A stretch of DNA of 64,000 nucleotides from Massilia psychrophila (GTDB taxonomy: Bacteria > Pseudomonadota > Gammaproteobacteria > Burkholderiales > Burkholderiaceae_D), in the NCBI RefSeq assembly GCF_002760665.1, contig NZ_PDOB01000006.1:1-64000 (forward strand), given 5' to 3'. The translations under genes and the position numbers were made by a program. The notes beneath the pieces were generated by a model. That model saw nothing but the letters and a program-made list of their open reading frames with translations, had not been told where the DNA came from and ran no database searches. This document shows, piece by piece, positions 36,166 through 44,757 of the stretch. Position 1 is the first letter of the stretch. Each line of letters begins with the position of its first letter.

Positions 36166-36186
36166 CCACCACAGAGAAAAACGTCG

Positions 36187-37782
36187 ATGCTCAACTCCAC
36201 CCTGGCGACACGCGGCATGGCCGTTGCTCCCCACTCACTCGCGTCGCAGTCGGCGCTGGCGGTGCTGCGCGAAGGCGGCAACGCCATCGAGGCAATGATT
36301 GCCGCGGCGGCCACCATCGCCGCCGTGTATCCCCACATGAACGGTATCGGCGGCGACGGCTTCTGGACGATCGCCATTCCCGGCCAGCAGCCGGTCGGGA
36401 TCGAAGCGGCCGGTCCCGCCGCGCATTCGGTGTCGCGCAAGTTTTACCGCGACCTGGGCCTTTGCGCCATTCCAACACGCGGCCCGCTGTCGGCCAATAC
36501 CGTCGCGGCAACGGTATCGGGTTGGGCGGCGGCGCACGCGTATTCGCGCAGAATCGGCGGCAGGTTGCCCGTATCGCGCCTGCTCGAAGACGCCATTCAC
36601 TACGCGCGCCATGGCATCGCCGTGACGGCGTCGCAGGCCGCCAACACCGGCAACAAGCTCGAAGAGTTGCTTGGCCACAGCGGCTTCAAAAGCACGTTCA
36701 CCATCGACGGCCGTGCCCCGCGCGAAGGCGAAATTTTCCGCCAGCCGCAACTGGCCGTTACCTTGGAACGGCTGGCGCGCGAAGGGCTCGACAGTTTTTA
36801 CCGCGGCGACCTGGCGCATGACATCGCGGCCGACCTGGCTTCGCTCGGCAGCCCGGTCGATTTGACCGACCTGCAAGCTTACCGGGCCCGCGAAGTGACC
36901 CCCTTGCACCTGGCGCATGGCGCGGGCGACCTCTACAACATGCCGCCGCCAACCCAGGGCCTGGTCTCCTTGATCATCCTGGCGCTGCTCGACCGGCTTG
37001 ACCTCGGCCGCCATTGCGCCGACAGCGCCATGCATATCCACCTCGTTGTCGAGGCGACCAAGCAAGCCTTTCGCATCCGCGACCAGTACATCGCCGACCC
37101 CGACTACATGCGCGTCGATCCGCAGTCCTGCCTGACGGACGATTTTCTCGCGCCGTACGCCGCCGCGATCCGGCTTGACAAGGCGCTGCCGTGGGGCGAA
37201 GGGAAGGGGCCGGCCGACACGGTGTGGATGGGCGTCATCGATGGCGAAGGGCGGGCCGTCAGTTTTATCCAGAGCATTTACCATGAATTCGGCAGCGGCC
37301 TGGTATTGCCGAACACCGGCATCAACTGGCAAAACCGCGGCTGCTCGTTTTCGCTGGACCCCGCCCACATCAACACCCTCGAGCCCGGCAAAAAGCCCTT
37401 CCATACGCTCAATCCGGCGCTGGCGCGGTTGCGCGACGGCCGCGTGATGGTGTACGGCAGCATGGGCGGCGACGGCCAGCCGCAGACCCAGGCGGCGCTG
37501 TTCACCCGCATCGGCGTTTTTGGCCAGCACCCGCAGCAGGCAATCACCGCCCCGCGCTGGCTGCTCGGCCGCACCTGGGGCCAGGCGTCCGATAGCCTGA
37601 AGCTCGAAGCCAGGTTCGGCCCCGACATCGTGGCAGGCCTGCGCGCGCTCGGCCACGACGTCGACATGCTGCCGGACTTCGATGAAACGGTCGGCCACGC
37701 CGGTGCCATCATCCGCCACCCGGATGGCCGTTTCGAAGGCGGCTTCGATCCTCGCAGCAACGGCGGCGCCGCCGGGTTTTGA
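36187..37782 (+). CDS. Gamma-glutamyltransferase family protein
   Basis: A 531-residue N-terminal-nucleophile hydrolase of the GGT family. It starts ATRGMAVAPHSLAS with GGNAIEAMIAAAATIAAVYP, as in the family, and the presumed catalytic Thr is in GPADTVWMGVID (about residue 342), where autoproteolysis would split the two subunits. No signal peptide is evident, so it may act in the cytoplasm, like amidohydrolase-type members. Substrate unknown. Its stop is two bases before the first REP-like repeat. Confidence 0.88.
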   Translation: MLNSTLATRGMAVAPHSLASQSALAVLREGGNAIEAMIAAAATIAAVYPHMNGIGGDGFWTIAIPGQQPVGIEAAGPAAHSVSRKFYRDLGLCAIPTRGPLSANTVAATVSGWAAAHAYSRRIGGRLPVSRLLEDAIHYARHGIAVTASQAANTGNKLEELLGHSGFKSTFTIDGRAPREGEIFRQPQLAVTLERLAREGLDSFYRGDLAHDIAADLASLGSPVDLTDLQAYRAREVTPLHLAHGAGDLYNMPPPTQGLVSLIILALLDRLDLGRHCADSAMHIHLVVEATKQAFRIRDQYIADPDYMRVDPQSCLTDDFLAPYAAAIRLDKALPWGEGKGPADTVWMGVIDGEGRAVSFIQSIYHEFGSGLVLPNTGINWQNRGCSFSLDPAHINTLEPGKKPFHTLNPALARLRDGRVMVYGSMGGDGQPQTQAALFTRIGVFGQHPQQAITAPRWLLGRTWGQASDSLKLEARFGPDIVAGLRALGHDVDMLPDFDETVGHAGAIIRHPDGRFEGGFDPRSNGGAAGF

Positions 37783-37784
37783 AT

Positions 37785-37946
37785 CACCCCGGGGTCAGTT
37801 CCGACATTCTCACCCCGGGGTCAGTTCCGACATTCGGACACGAGCTGAGCACTGGGGCAGCATTCTCACCCCGGGGTCAGTTCCGACATTCGGACACGAG
37901 CTGAGCACTGGAGCAGTGAATCACCCCGGGGTCAGTTCCGACATTC
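37785..37946 (+). repeat. REP-like repeat cluster 5' of the RAYT gene (four copies)
   Basis: Four copies of a 25-bp core CACCCCGGGGTCAGTTCCGA + CATTC begin at 37785, 37811, 37867 and 37922. The last three are part of 55-56-bp tandem units that also contain a GACACGAGCTGAGCACTGG segment. Inverted copies lie on the other side of the transposase gene. The stretch 37783-38069 contains no gene apart from these repeats. Confidence 0.92.
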
Positions 37947-38069
37947 AGACACGAGCTGAGCACTGGAGCAGCATTTTCTCCGAAGTCCGGCCGGTGCAAC
38001 CGTAAACCTCGGCCGGCAAGGTCTGCGCCTCGTCATCGCGCATCACACCGCCAATGCTAGAGTCGCTGG

Positions 38070-38927
38070 ATGACCAGACCCCTCAGAATCGAATTTCCCG
38101 GTGCGCTTTACCACGTCACCGCGCGCGGCGATCAATTAAACGCCATTTACCGCGACGATACCGACCGCTACAGTTGGCTCGACGTGCTCGGCCTCGTTTG
38201 CGCGCGATTCCATCTTGTCGTCCACGCTTACTGCCTGATGACGAATCACTATCACCTGATGCTGGAAACCGCCGAGGGCAACCTCAGCCAGGGCATGCGC
38301 CAATTGAACGGCATTTACTCGCAGCGCGTCAATCGCCGGCACCATCTTGTCGGGCACGTCTTTCAGGGGCGCTACAAAGCCGTACTGGTTCAGAAGGAAA
38401 CCCACTTGCTTGAACTGGCCCGCTACATTGTTTTGAATCCGCTGCGTGCGGGGATGGTTGCCTCAGATGCCGAATGGCACTGGAGCAGCCACCATTTCAT
38501 GCTCGATCCCGCCGGCAAGCCCGATTGGCTGGAAACGCAATGGCTGCTTGGGCAGTTCGGTCTCAGCCTTGACCGCGCAGTAGAGAGGTACCGCCAGTTT
38601 GTCGCGGCGGGCGCGGGGATGCAAAGCCCGTTGCGGCAGATGCAGTATCAACTGATATTGGGTGACGAGCAATTCGCCTCTCAGCACCGAGGCCGCCAGC
38701 ACGGCGCCGTCCTCGATGACGTTGTCAGGAGCCAGCGCCGGATTGCGGCGATGACGCTGGCCGAATACGAAGCCGGGTTCGCCGAGCGGGACGAGGCGAT
38801 GGCCCGCGCGTATTATTCCACCGCCTTTACGATGGCTGAGATAGGTAAGCATTTCGGCGTGACGTACAAAACGGTCAGCCGCGCCGTCATCCGGTACGAA
38901 GGCGATTTCGCCCGCGTTCAAGGCTGA
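38070..38927 (+). CDS. RAYT-type REP-associated tyrosine transposase
   Basis: A 285-residue Y1/HUH transposase of the IS200-related TnpA-REP family. The N-terminus RIEFPGALYHVTARGD, the HUH motif MTNHYHLMLE and the catalytic Tyr in ELARYIVLNPLRAGM are intact. A C-terminal helix-turn-helix (MAEIGKHFGVTYKTVSRAV) may add DNA binding. RAYTs nick DNA at REP hairpins and are thought to spread them. The last codons and stop lie inside a downstream repeat unit. Flanking inverted REP clusters confirm the assignment. Confidence 0.93.
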   Translation: MTRPLRIEFPGALYHVTARGDQLNAIYRDDTDRYSWLDVLGLVCARFHLVVHAYCLMTNHYHLMLETAEGNLSQGMRQLNGIYSQRVNRRHHLVGHVFQGRYKAVLVQKETHLLELARYIVLNPLRAGMVASDAEWHWSSHHFMLDPAGKPDWLETQWLLGQFGLSLDRAVERYRQFVAAGAGMQSPLRQMQYQLILGDEQFASQHRGRQHGAVLDDVVRSQRRIAAMTLAEYEAGFAERDEAMARAYYSTAFTMAEIGKHFGVTYKTVSRAVIRYEGDFARVQG

Positions 38928-39057
38928 GGCCGTGTCTGAATGTCGGGACTGACCCCAGCATCCTGAATGTCGGGACTGACCCCAGCATCCTTCAAGGCTG
39001 AGGCCGTGTCTGAATGTCGGGACTGACCCCAGCATCCCGAATGTCGGAACTGACCCC
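38918..39057 (-). repeat. REP-like repeat cluster 3' of the RAYT gene (inverted orientation)
   Basis: Four copies of GAATGTCGG(G/A)ACTGACCCC start at 38938, 38965, 39012 and 39039, the reverse complement of the core on the 5' side. A longer unit beginning TTCAAGGCTGAGGCCGTG is repeated at 38918 and 38991 (73-bp period), and its first copy supplies the 3' end of the RAYT gene. Confidence 0.92.
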
Positions 39058-39205
39058 GGTGTGCACGACTCCGGTGCGCAGACCCGGTATGCATACTACC
39101 CATCAGCGCAAATGACGCACTGCTGTAGCTGCCGGAAACATTGTTTGTCTATACCGGGATTGTGCTGTATTTTACGGCTCTTACCTTCCGAAACTGCCTC
39201 CCGAC

Positions 39206-41092
39206 ATGAGCCAATCGAGCCAATTCACCCTGTTGAGCGAGCGTCGGTTCGCGCCGTTCTTCTGGACCCAGTTTTTAGGCGCGTTCAACGACAACCTGTT
39301 CAAGACGGCGCTGCTGGTGATGCTGACCTTCGACGCGCTGAGCTGGACCACGATCAGTCCGGCCACGCTCAACATCGTGATCCCGGCGCTGTTCATCCTG
39401 CCGTACGTGGTGTTTTCCGCCACCGCCGGCCAGATCGCCGACAAGGTCGAAAAGTCGCGCTTGGCGCGCTTCGTCAAGATGCTTGAAATCGCCATCATGC
39501 TAGTCGCCGGCATCGGCTGGATGAGCCACACCTTGTGGCTGCTGGTGGCCGCGGTGGTCGGCATGGGCGTGCACTCGACCCTGTTCGGCCCGGTCAAGTA
39601 CGCGTATCTGCCGCAAAACCTCAAGCCCGAGGAGCTGGTGGGCGGCAACGGCGTCATCGAAATGGGCACGTTTGTGGGCATCTTGCTTGGAGAGATTGCC
39701 GGTGCGCTGCTGGTCGCGCACAAGCCTTACGGCGTGCCGATGGTGGCCGCCGCCACGCTGATCGTCGCCGTTATCGGCCTGGTCGCCAGCTACCGCATTC
39801 CGCTCTCGCCGGCGCCCGAGCCGACCCTCAAAATCAGCGCCAACCCGCTGGCCGAGTCGATACGCAACCTGGCATTCTCGCGCCAGAACCGCACCGTGTT
39901 CCTGTCGATGCTAGGCAATTCGTGGTTCTGGTTTTATGGCGCGCTGATGCTGTCGCAGTTCCCGGTGTACGCCAAGGACTACCTGCACGGCGACCATGGC
40001 GTGTTCGTGCTGCTGCTGACCGTTTTTTCGCTCGGGATCGGCACCGGCTCGCTGCTGTGCGAACGCCTGTCGGGCCGCAAGGTGGAGATCGGGCTGGTGC
40101 CATTCGGCTCGATCGGCCTGTCGGCCTTCGGCATCGACCTGTATTTTGCCAGCCTGGCCTACACCAACACCGCCGCGGTCGACCTGGCGGGCCTGCTGCT
40201 GCAACCGGGCGTGATGCGCATCCTCGCCGACATCGTACTGATCGGCGTGTTCGGCGGCCTGTTCATCGTGCCGCTGTTCGCCCTGATCCAGACCCGCTGC
40301 GACCCGCGCCACGTCTCGCGCACCATCGCCGGCATGAACATCATGAACGCGCTGTTCATGGTGGCGTCGGCGCTGATGGCGATGCTGCTGCTTCACTTTG
40401 GCGCGACGATCCCGCAGATGTTCCTGGCCACCGCGATCCTCAACGCGGTGGTGGCGCTGTACATCTTCTCGCTGGTGCCGGAGTTCCTGATGCGCTTCCT
40501 GGCTTGGCTGCTGATCCACACCATCCACCGGGTCGAAGTGATCGGCGTCGACCGCATTCCCGATACCGGCCCGGCCGTCCTGGTGTGCAACCACGTCAGC
40601 TATGTCGACGCGATCGTGATCGGCGCGGCCAGCCCGCGGCCGATCCGCTTTGTCATGGACCATAAGATCTTTGCCACGCCGGTGCTGGGCTGGATTTTCC
40701 GCACCGCGAAAGCGATCCCGATCGCCTCCGCCAAGGAAGACCCGTGGCTAATGGAGAAGGCCTATGTCGACATCGCCCAGGCGCTGCACGAGGGCGACCT
40801 GGTGTGCATTTTCCCGGAAGGGAAGCTGACCGCCACCGGCGAGATGAACGAATTTCGCGGCGGCGTCGCCAAGATCGTCGCCCGCAGCAAGGTGCCGGTG
40901 ATCCCGATGGCGCTGCGCGGGTTGTGGGGCAGCCTGCTGACGCGCGATCCGGGCAATCTGTTCGAGCGCTCGTATGCGCGCGGCCCGCGCTCGCGCCTGG
41001 CGCTGGCCGTCGGCGCGCCGGTGGCGCCGCAGGAAGCGACGCCGGAATACCTGTTCCAGCGAGTCAAGCAGTTGCGTGGCGAGTGGAAGTAG
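39206..41092 (+). CDS. MFS transporter-acyltransferase fusion (LplT-PlsC type)
   Basis: A 628-residue fusion. Residues 1 to about 430 form an MFS permease with around twelve helices, resembling lysophospholipid transporter LplT (FAPFFWTQFLGAFNDNLFK). The rest is a PlsC-type acyltransferase with NHVSYVD (HX4D) and FPEGKLTATGEM. In E. coli LplT and Aas act together to import and re-acylate lysophospholipids; this protein lacks the AMP-ligase domain of Aas. A phospholipid repair role is inferred. Monocistronic, between the RAYT island and a tRNA. Confidence 0.9.
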   Translation: MSQSSQFTLLSERRFAPFFWTQFLGAFNDNLFKTALLVMLTFDALSWTTISPATLNIVIPALFILPYVVFSATAGQIADKVEKSRLARFVKMLEIAIMLVAGIGWMSHTLWLLVAAVVGMGVHSTLFGPVKYAYLPQNLKPEELVGGNGVIEMGTFVGILLGEIAGALLVAHKPYGVPMVAAATLIVAVIGLVASYRIPLSPAPEPTLKISANPLAESIRNLAFSRQNRTVFLSMLGNSWFWFYGALMLSQFPVYAKDYLHGDHGVFVLLLTVFSLGIGTGSLLCERLSGRKVEIGLVPFGSIGLSAFGIDLYFASLAYTNTAAVDLAGLLLQPGVMRILADIVLIGVFGGLFIVPLFALIQTRCDPRHVSRTIAGMNIMNALFMVASALMAMLLLHFGATIPQMFLATAILNAVVALYIFSLVPEFLMRFLAWLLIHTIHRVEVIGVDRIPDTGPAVLVCNHVSYVDAIVIGAASPRPIRFVMDHKIFATPVLGWIFRTAKAIPIASAKEDPWLMEKAYVDIAQALHEGDLVCIFPEGKLTATGEMNEFRGGVAKIVARSKVPVIPMALRGLWGSLLTRDPGNLFERSYARGPRSRLALAVGAPVAPQEATPEYLFQRVKQLRGEWK

Positions 41093-41175
41093 CGGAGGGG
41101 CGGCAGTGTCATGCGTCGGCAGCGCGGCAAATGTTGGTAAAAAAGGCAGACGGTCTGATATAATTTGAAGCTCGT

Positions 41176-41252
41176 CGGGGCGTAGCGCAGCCTGGTAGCG
41201 TACTTGCATGGGGTGCAAGGGGTCGAGTGTTCGAATCACTCCGTCCCGACCA
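41176..41252 (+). tRNA. tRNA-Pro (anticodon GGG)
   Basis: 77 bases fold as a tRNA: acceptor CGGGGCG/CGTCCCG, D arm with AGCCTGGTAG, anticodon stem CTTGC/GCAAG with loop ATGGGGT (anticodon GGG), T arm GAGTG-TTCGAAT-CACTC, and encoded CCA. It reads CCC and CCU proline codons. A terminator follows directly. Confidence 0.95.
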
Positions 41253-41264
41253 ATAAATATCATC

Positions 41265-41300
41265 AAAGACTTACGCGGTTGTGCTGCGTAGGTCTTTTTT
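41265..41300 (+). terminator. Rho-independent terminator of tRNA-Pro
   Basis: A 12-bp stem AAAGACTTACGC / GCGTAGGTCTTT (one G-T pair) with a 9-base loop runs into a T-run, 12 bp after the tRNA. Confidence 0.88.
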
Positions 41301-41603
41301 CTTTTGTGGTCCCGTTCTCTAACAGTGCCCTAGTTTTTATTGCTGCCCTACATTCGCCGGTTGGATCGTCTGGCAGGTCCGGGCATGTAAAAAACCGCAG
41401 TCAGTTCTGATTACGGCTTCTAAATTAGTGCTGGGTTGTGGCCTTTAATTCGATGTACGCGTTTAGTTCGGATAATTTTCATCGTGCAACTTTCGCCGAA
41501 ACTTTGAACGGCTTCGGGTAGTCTGCTGCAGCCTTAGAGTTCGCAAGCACAGGCAAGCTGCCGGACATTCGCTGGAAAACCAGGGAAAGTCGGGCCGAAA
41601 CGC
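41301..41603. other. Intergenic stretch with no gene seen
   Basis: About 300 bases between the tRNA terminator and the phoX terminator, lower in GC than the surroundings. I see no supported coding frame on either strand, no tRNA-end duplication and no integrase, so there is no evidence that it is an integration scar. Confidence 0.5.
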
Positions 41604-41641
41604 AAAAAAGCCGCGGCATGTACAGCCGCGACTTCTTTTTT
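41604..41641 (-). terminator. Rho-independent terminator downstream of the PhoX-type phosphatase
   Basis: On the minus strand CGCGGC-N7-GCCGCG, extended by partly paired A/T-rich flanks, is followed by TTTTTTG, 13 bp beyond the stop codon. The matching A and T runs on both sides could make it bidirectional. Confidence 0.8.
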
Positions 41642-41653
41642 AACTACCCCGGC

Positions 41654-43918
41654 TTAACTTCCGATACGGCCGCCGTCGTTCTTGGTGATCACGATCGTGG
41701 CCGAGCGCGGGCGCTTGCCGGCGCCGTAGCCTGTATTGCTTGGCCACTGGCTGGTGTACTTGGCCGGATCGGCCAGGTTTGCCTGGTCGGTGTTTTCACC
41801 GGGGTGCTGGATGTTGATGAACATCGACTTGCCGTCGGGTGTTTCGCACAAGCCGGTAATTTCGCAGCCGACCGGGCCGACCAGGAAGCGCTTGAGCGTG
41901 TTCGCGGTCGGCGCCTTGCCGACAAACGTGTCGACGTCGAGCGTGCCGCCGGCGGCCTTGGGATAGCTCAAGGTCGTCTTGGCGCCGTCGCCCACCTTGC
42001 CGGGCAGTGCGGCGAGCATCATGCAGTTGGTCACGTCGGTGTAGGCGCCGTCATCGGTCTGGACCCAGCAGATGCCGGTGTACGGGCTGAACACCAGGCC
42101 GTCCGGGCTGGAGAAGTCCTGGTCGTTGGTCAGCTTCGACAGGTTGACCAGGGCCGTGCCGGCTGCCGCTTCGGCGCCGAACAGGTACACGTCCCAGGTG
42201 AAGGTGGTGGCGGTGTTGCCGGCGGCGCCTTCCTTCATGCGGATGATGTGGCCGTTCGGATTGCCGGCCTGGATGCTCGTTCCCTTCAGGTCCGTGTAGG
42301 CGCGCGGATTCGGGCCATCGGGTGCGAGCTGCGGCGAAGCGCCAGGCTCCGCGCGGCGGTTGCTGTTGTTTGTCAGCGCAAAATACACTTCGCCATTGGC
42401 GGGATTGACCGAGCACCACTCCGGCCGGTCCATCTTCGTGGCGCCCACCGCGTCGGCGGCGAGGCGCGCATTGACGCAGATATCGGCCAGGTCGGCAAAT
42501 TTATACGGCGCATACGCGGCAATCGCCGCGTTGCTCATCGCCAGTTCGATCCACTGGCCGGTGCCATCGGCTGCGTATTTGGCAACGAACAGCTTGCCGC
42601 TGTCGAGATACTTGTCGCCGGTTGCCAGCCGATCGGCAGCGGTGGCGTCGGCCGCGCTCCAGGCGGCGCTGGAAACGAATTTGTAGATGTATTCGTTGCG
42701 CGAGTCGTCGCCCATGTAGACCACCAGCGGTTGCCCGGCCGTTGCCGGGCCGAAGGCGGCGCTCTCGTGCGCGTAGCGGCCCAGCGCGCTGCGTTTTTTG
42801 GCCAGCCTGGTCTTCTCGTACGGGTCCATCTCGACGACGAAGCCCATGCTGTTCATTTCGTTGCGGTAGTCGTCGCTGCCGTCGGTCGACGCGCCAAGTT
42901 TGCTGTTGTTCCAGCGTGCGTACTTGTCGTCGGCGCCGCCGGTTTCCCAACCATGGCGCGAGGCAGCGCCCTGGTTGCGGCCGTAACGCTTGAGCGACAC
43001 CACGCTCTTGTCGCTGCCGCGTGCGCTGTCGTCCGTGGCCGAGCGCGTAAAGTAGCCGTTCCAGTTCTCTTCGCCCGTCAGGAAGGTGCCCCAAGGTGTC
43101 TTGCCGGCGCCGCAGTTGTTGAGCGTGCCGCGGGTGCGGGTGGCCGCCGTGGAGAATTTCGTCACCAGCAGCGCATTGCCGCGCGCCGGGCCGCTGATCT
43201 CGACTTCAGTCAATGGGGTAATGCGGCGGTTGAACGCCGAATCCTTTACGTACGTCCATGTCGTGCCGCTCTTGCGCACTTCGACGACGGCAACGCCGTG
43301 GATGGCCGTTTCCTTGTCGACTTCAGCGGCCGGCCGCGGCAAGGTCTTGGTGCCGCCGTTGGCGTGCAGGAAGAACGAGGACAGGGTCTGGTCGGTAGTC
43401 GCTTCGTGGTTGATCGCCAGCAAGACGCGGTCGGTTGCGGAGACAGACGGCGTTCCCGTCGCCGACAGGCCAAACAGTTCCATGCCGTCGTGGTGATCGC
43501 CGGCGCGGGTTTCGAAGTCAACGTCGGTGCCATCGTTCTTGTAGGCAGCAGTACTGGCGCTCAACGGATCGCCCAGCGCGTACACCACGCTTGCCGTGTA
43601 GCCGGCCGGCACGATGACCGCATCTGCAAGGCTCTTCGAGACGGCCGTAAATCCCAGCAGGATTTCTGCCGGTACCGGTGGCACCGGCACCGGCGCAGGC
43701 ACCACCGGCGGGATCGCGACGTCGCTTGGACCGCCGCACGCGGAAAGGCTCAGGGAGCCGAACAGCGCAGTGGCGGCCGATGCCATGCCGCCGCGCAACA
43801 CCGAGCGACGGCTCAGGCGGGCATTGAGGACGGTACTGAAATTTTCATTTCCTGATACGTTGCTGTCGGCATCATCCTGTTCGGACTGCGATCGGGAATT
43901 GTCGTTCAGTTTATTCAT
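41654..43918 (-). CDS. Tat-exported PhoX-family phosphatase (DUF839)
   Basis: A 754-residue exported protein. A twin-arginine signal (RLSRRSVLRGGMASAATALFG) sits about 35 residues in, ending near a Cys (SACGG). The PhoX/DUF839 body includes LLAINHEATTDQ, LNNCGAGKTPWGTFLTGEEN and GDDSRNEYIYKF, segments associated with the Ca/Fe cofactor site of PhoX phosphatases. ATG 43918 is chosen for the GGAG nine bases upstream. A Pho-box-like site lies about 57-75 bp upstream. Periplasmic phosphomonoesterase role inferred. Confidence 0.9.
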   Translation of the reverse strand: MNKLNDNSRSQSEQDDADSNVSGNENFSTVLNARLSRRSVLRGGMASAATALFGSLSLSACGGPSDVAIPPVVPAPVPVPPVPAEILLGFTAVSKSLADAVIVPAGYTASVVYALGDPLSASTAAYKNDGTDVDFETRAGDHHDGMELFGLSATGTPSVSATDRVLLAINHEATTDQTLSSFFLHANGGTKTLPRPAAEVDKETAIHGVAVVEVRKSGTTWTYVKDSAFNRRITPLTEVEISGPARGNALLVTKFSTAATRTRGTLNNCGAGKTPWGTFLTGEENWNGYFTRSATDDSARGSDKSVVSLKRYGRNQGAASRHGWETGGADDKYARWNNSKLGASTDGSDDYRNEMNSMGFVVEMDPYEKTRLAKKRSALGRYAHESAAFGPATAGQPLVVYMGDDSRNEYIYKFVSSAAWSAADATAADRLATGDKYLDSGKLFVAKYAADGTGQWIELAMSNAAIAAYAPYKFADLADICVNARLAADAVGATKMDRPEWCSVNPANGEVYFALTNNSNRRAEPGASPQLAPDGPNPRAYTDLKGTSIQAGNPNGHIIRMKEGAAGNTATTFTWDVYLFGAEAAAGTALVNLSKLTNDQDFSSPDGLVFSPYTGICWVQTDDGAYTDVTNCMMLAALPGKVGDGAKTTLSYPKAAGGTLDVDTFVGKAPTANTLKRFLVGPVGCEITGLCETPDGKSMFINIQHPGENTDQANLADPAKYTSQWPSNTGYGAGKRPRSATIVITKNDGGRIGS

Positions 43919-43974
43919 GTGCGTAGGCTCCGGTCGTGTTGATTGAATACGTTGGGCGGAGCTTACGCATTCAA

Positions 43975-43993
43975 TGTGACACCACAATGACGC
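43975..43993 (-). promoter_or_regulatory. Candidate Pho box upstream of phoX-type gene
   Basis: On the minus strand GCGTCATTGTGGTGTCACA has two GTCA-type repeats 11 bp apart, as in the PhoB consensus CTGTCAT-N4-CTGTCAT. A weak -10 (TAAGCT) follows about 9 bp later. The fit to a phosphatase gene supports the call. Confidence 0.55.
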
Positions 43994-44047
43994 GGTTGGC
44001 GGTTTTTCCGGTGCGGCGCCTGCAGCAAGCTCACGCTTGCTGTGTGA

Positions 44048-44151
44048 TTGATGGCGCCGCGACAGGAAACGCACGAGACCGATTTCGTCGAATGCTGGAG
44101 GCGCATCGCCGCGCCGGTGCGCGACCGCGGGCTGGGCCTAGGCGCTCACCG
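44048..44151 (+). other. Short high-GC open stretch, possible gene remnant
   Basis: After a TTG/ATG the plus strand reads MAPRQETHETDFVECW then RRIAAPVRDRGLGLGAHRY with GC-rich third positions, and continues into sequence antisense to the second immunity gene. It may be the 5' remnant of a gene cut by arrival of the immunity module. Not recognised. Confidence 0.2.
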
Positions 44152-44757
44152 CTACCTGGTCGCCGCAGGAAAGTATGGTCGAAACGCGTCCTGCAATTCC
44201 GGCGAAAGGGTGTCTAAGTCGATACGCTGTGTAATGATCGCCGCGCGTAGTTGATCAGGGCCGCCGAACGCCCGCACGGTTTGGGTTGCAAGATCGCGCG
44301 CCAACTCCCGCAGGATTGGAATCGGCACATTGCCGTTATTTTCTGCGTTCGGGTCGCGCGCATTAAAAGTCTCCGACGCGTGTGGGTCGCCGCCGCACTT
44401 TGCGCCGAGTATGGTGAACACGGCCCCATCATCCCAGATCTGGTAAAGCCGCCGTTCCGGGTGAGGACTACGACGCTTGAAATACCCGGTCAGAACGAAA
44501 TACGTCGATGCGGCATCCTTTACTCGTCCGAAAATCCACATGCGTCCAGTATGCTGCTCATCGTCAGCGATTTGATCGCACGTCGCCCGTAGGTCTTCGG
44601 GAAACGGCTCGAGGTTGAGCAGGTCGAACGGCAAGCGCAGGCCCAATGCCGGGACGGACAGAAAGCGCGGCGGCTGGTTGCTGCTTGCGGCAGCTGCCGC
44701 AGCGCTGATTGCGAACAGCGCGGCCAGGACCAAGGTTTTAGTAACGGTAGACGACAT
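44152..44757 (-). CDS. Putative T6SS periplasmic immunity protein, second (orphan) paralogue
   Basis: A 201-residue protein with a signal peptide (MSSTVTKTLVLAALFAISAA, ending in an Ala run), clearly paralogous to the 192-residue protein at 44964-45542: both share CxQIAD, a GxKCxGDP segment and the C-terminus DTLSPELQDAFRPYF. Two conserved Cys suggest a disulphide and periplasmic location. ATG 44757 follows GGGAGAAACC. It overlaps by 20 bp the end of an effector relic, exactly as the intact pair does. Immunity role is inferred from context. Confidence 0.6.
   Translation of the reverse strand: MSSTVTKTLVLAALFAISAAAAAASSNQPPRFLSVPALGLRLPFDLLNLEPFPEDLRATCDQIADDEQHTGRMWIFGRVKDAASTYFVLTGYFKRRSPHPERRLYQIWDDGAVFTILGAKCGGDPHASETFNARDPNAENNGNVPIPILRELARDLATQTVRAFGGPDQLRAAIITQRIDLDTLSPELQDAFRPYFPAATR

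Noticed and set aside
37785-39057. Regularly spaced repeats as a CRISPR array
   Set aside because: Spacers are not unique or of constant length, the units are near-tandem, the two clusters are inverted around a RAYT gene, and no cas gene is present.
41176-41653. tRNA-Pro as attachment site of an integrated island
   Set aside because: No duplicated tRNA 3' end and no integrase gene were seen in the following 2-3 kb.
41618-43855. Plus-strand frame of about 745 codons
   Set aside because: Antisense to the PhoX-type phosphatase, whose Tat signal and domain motifs are clear on the minus strand.
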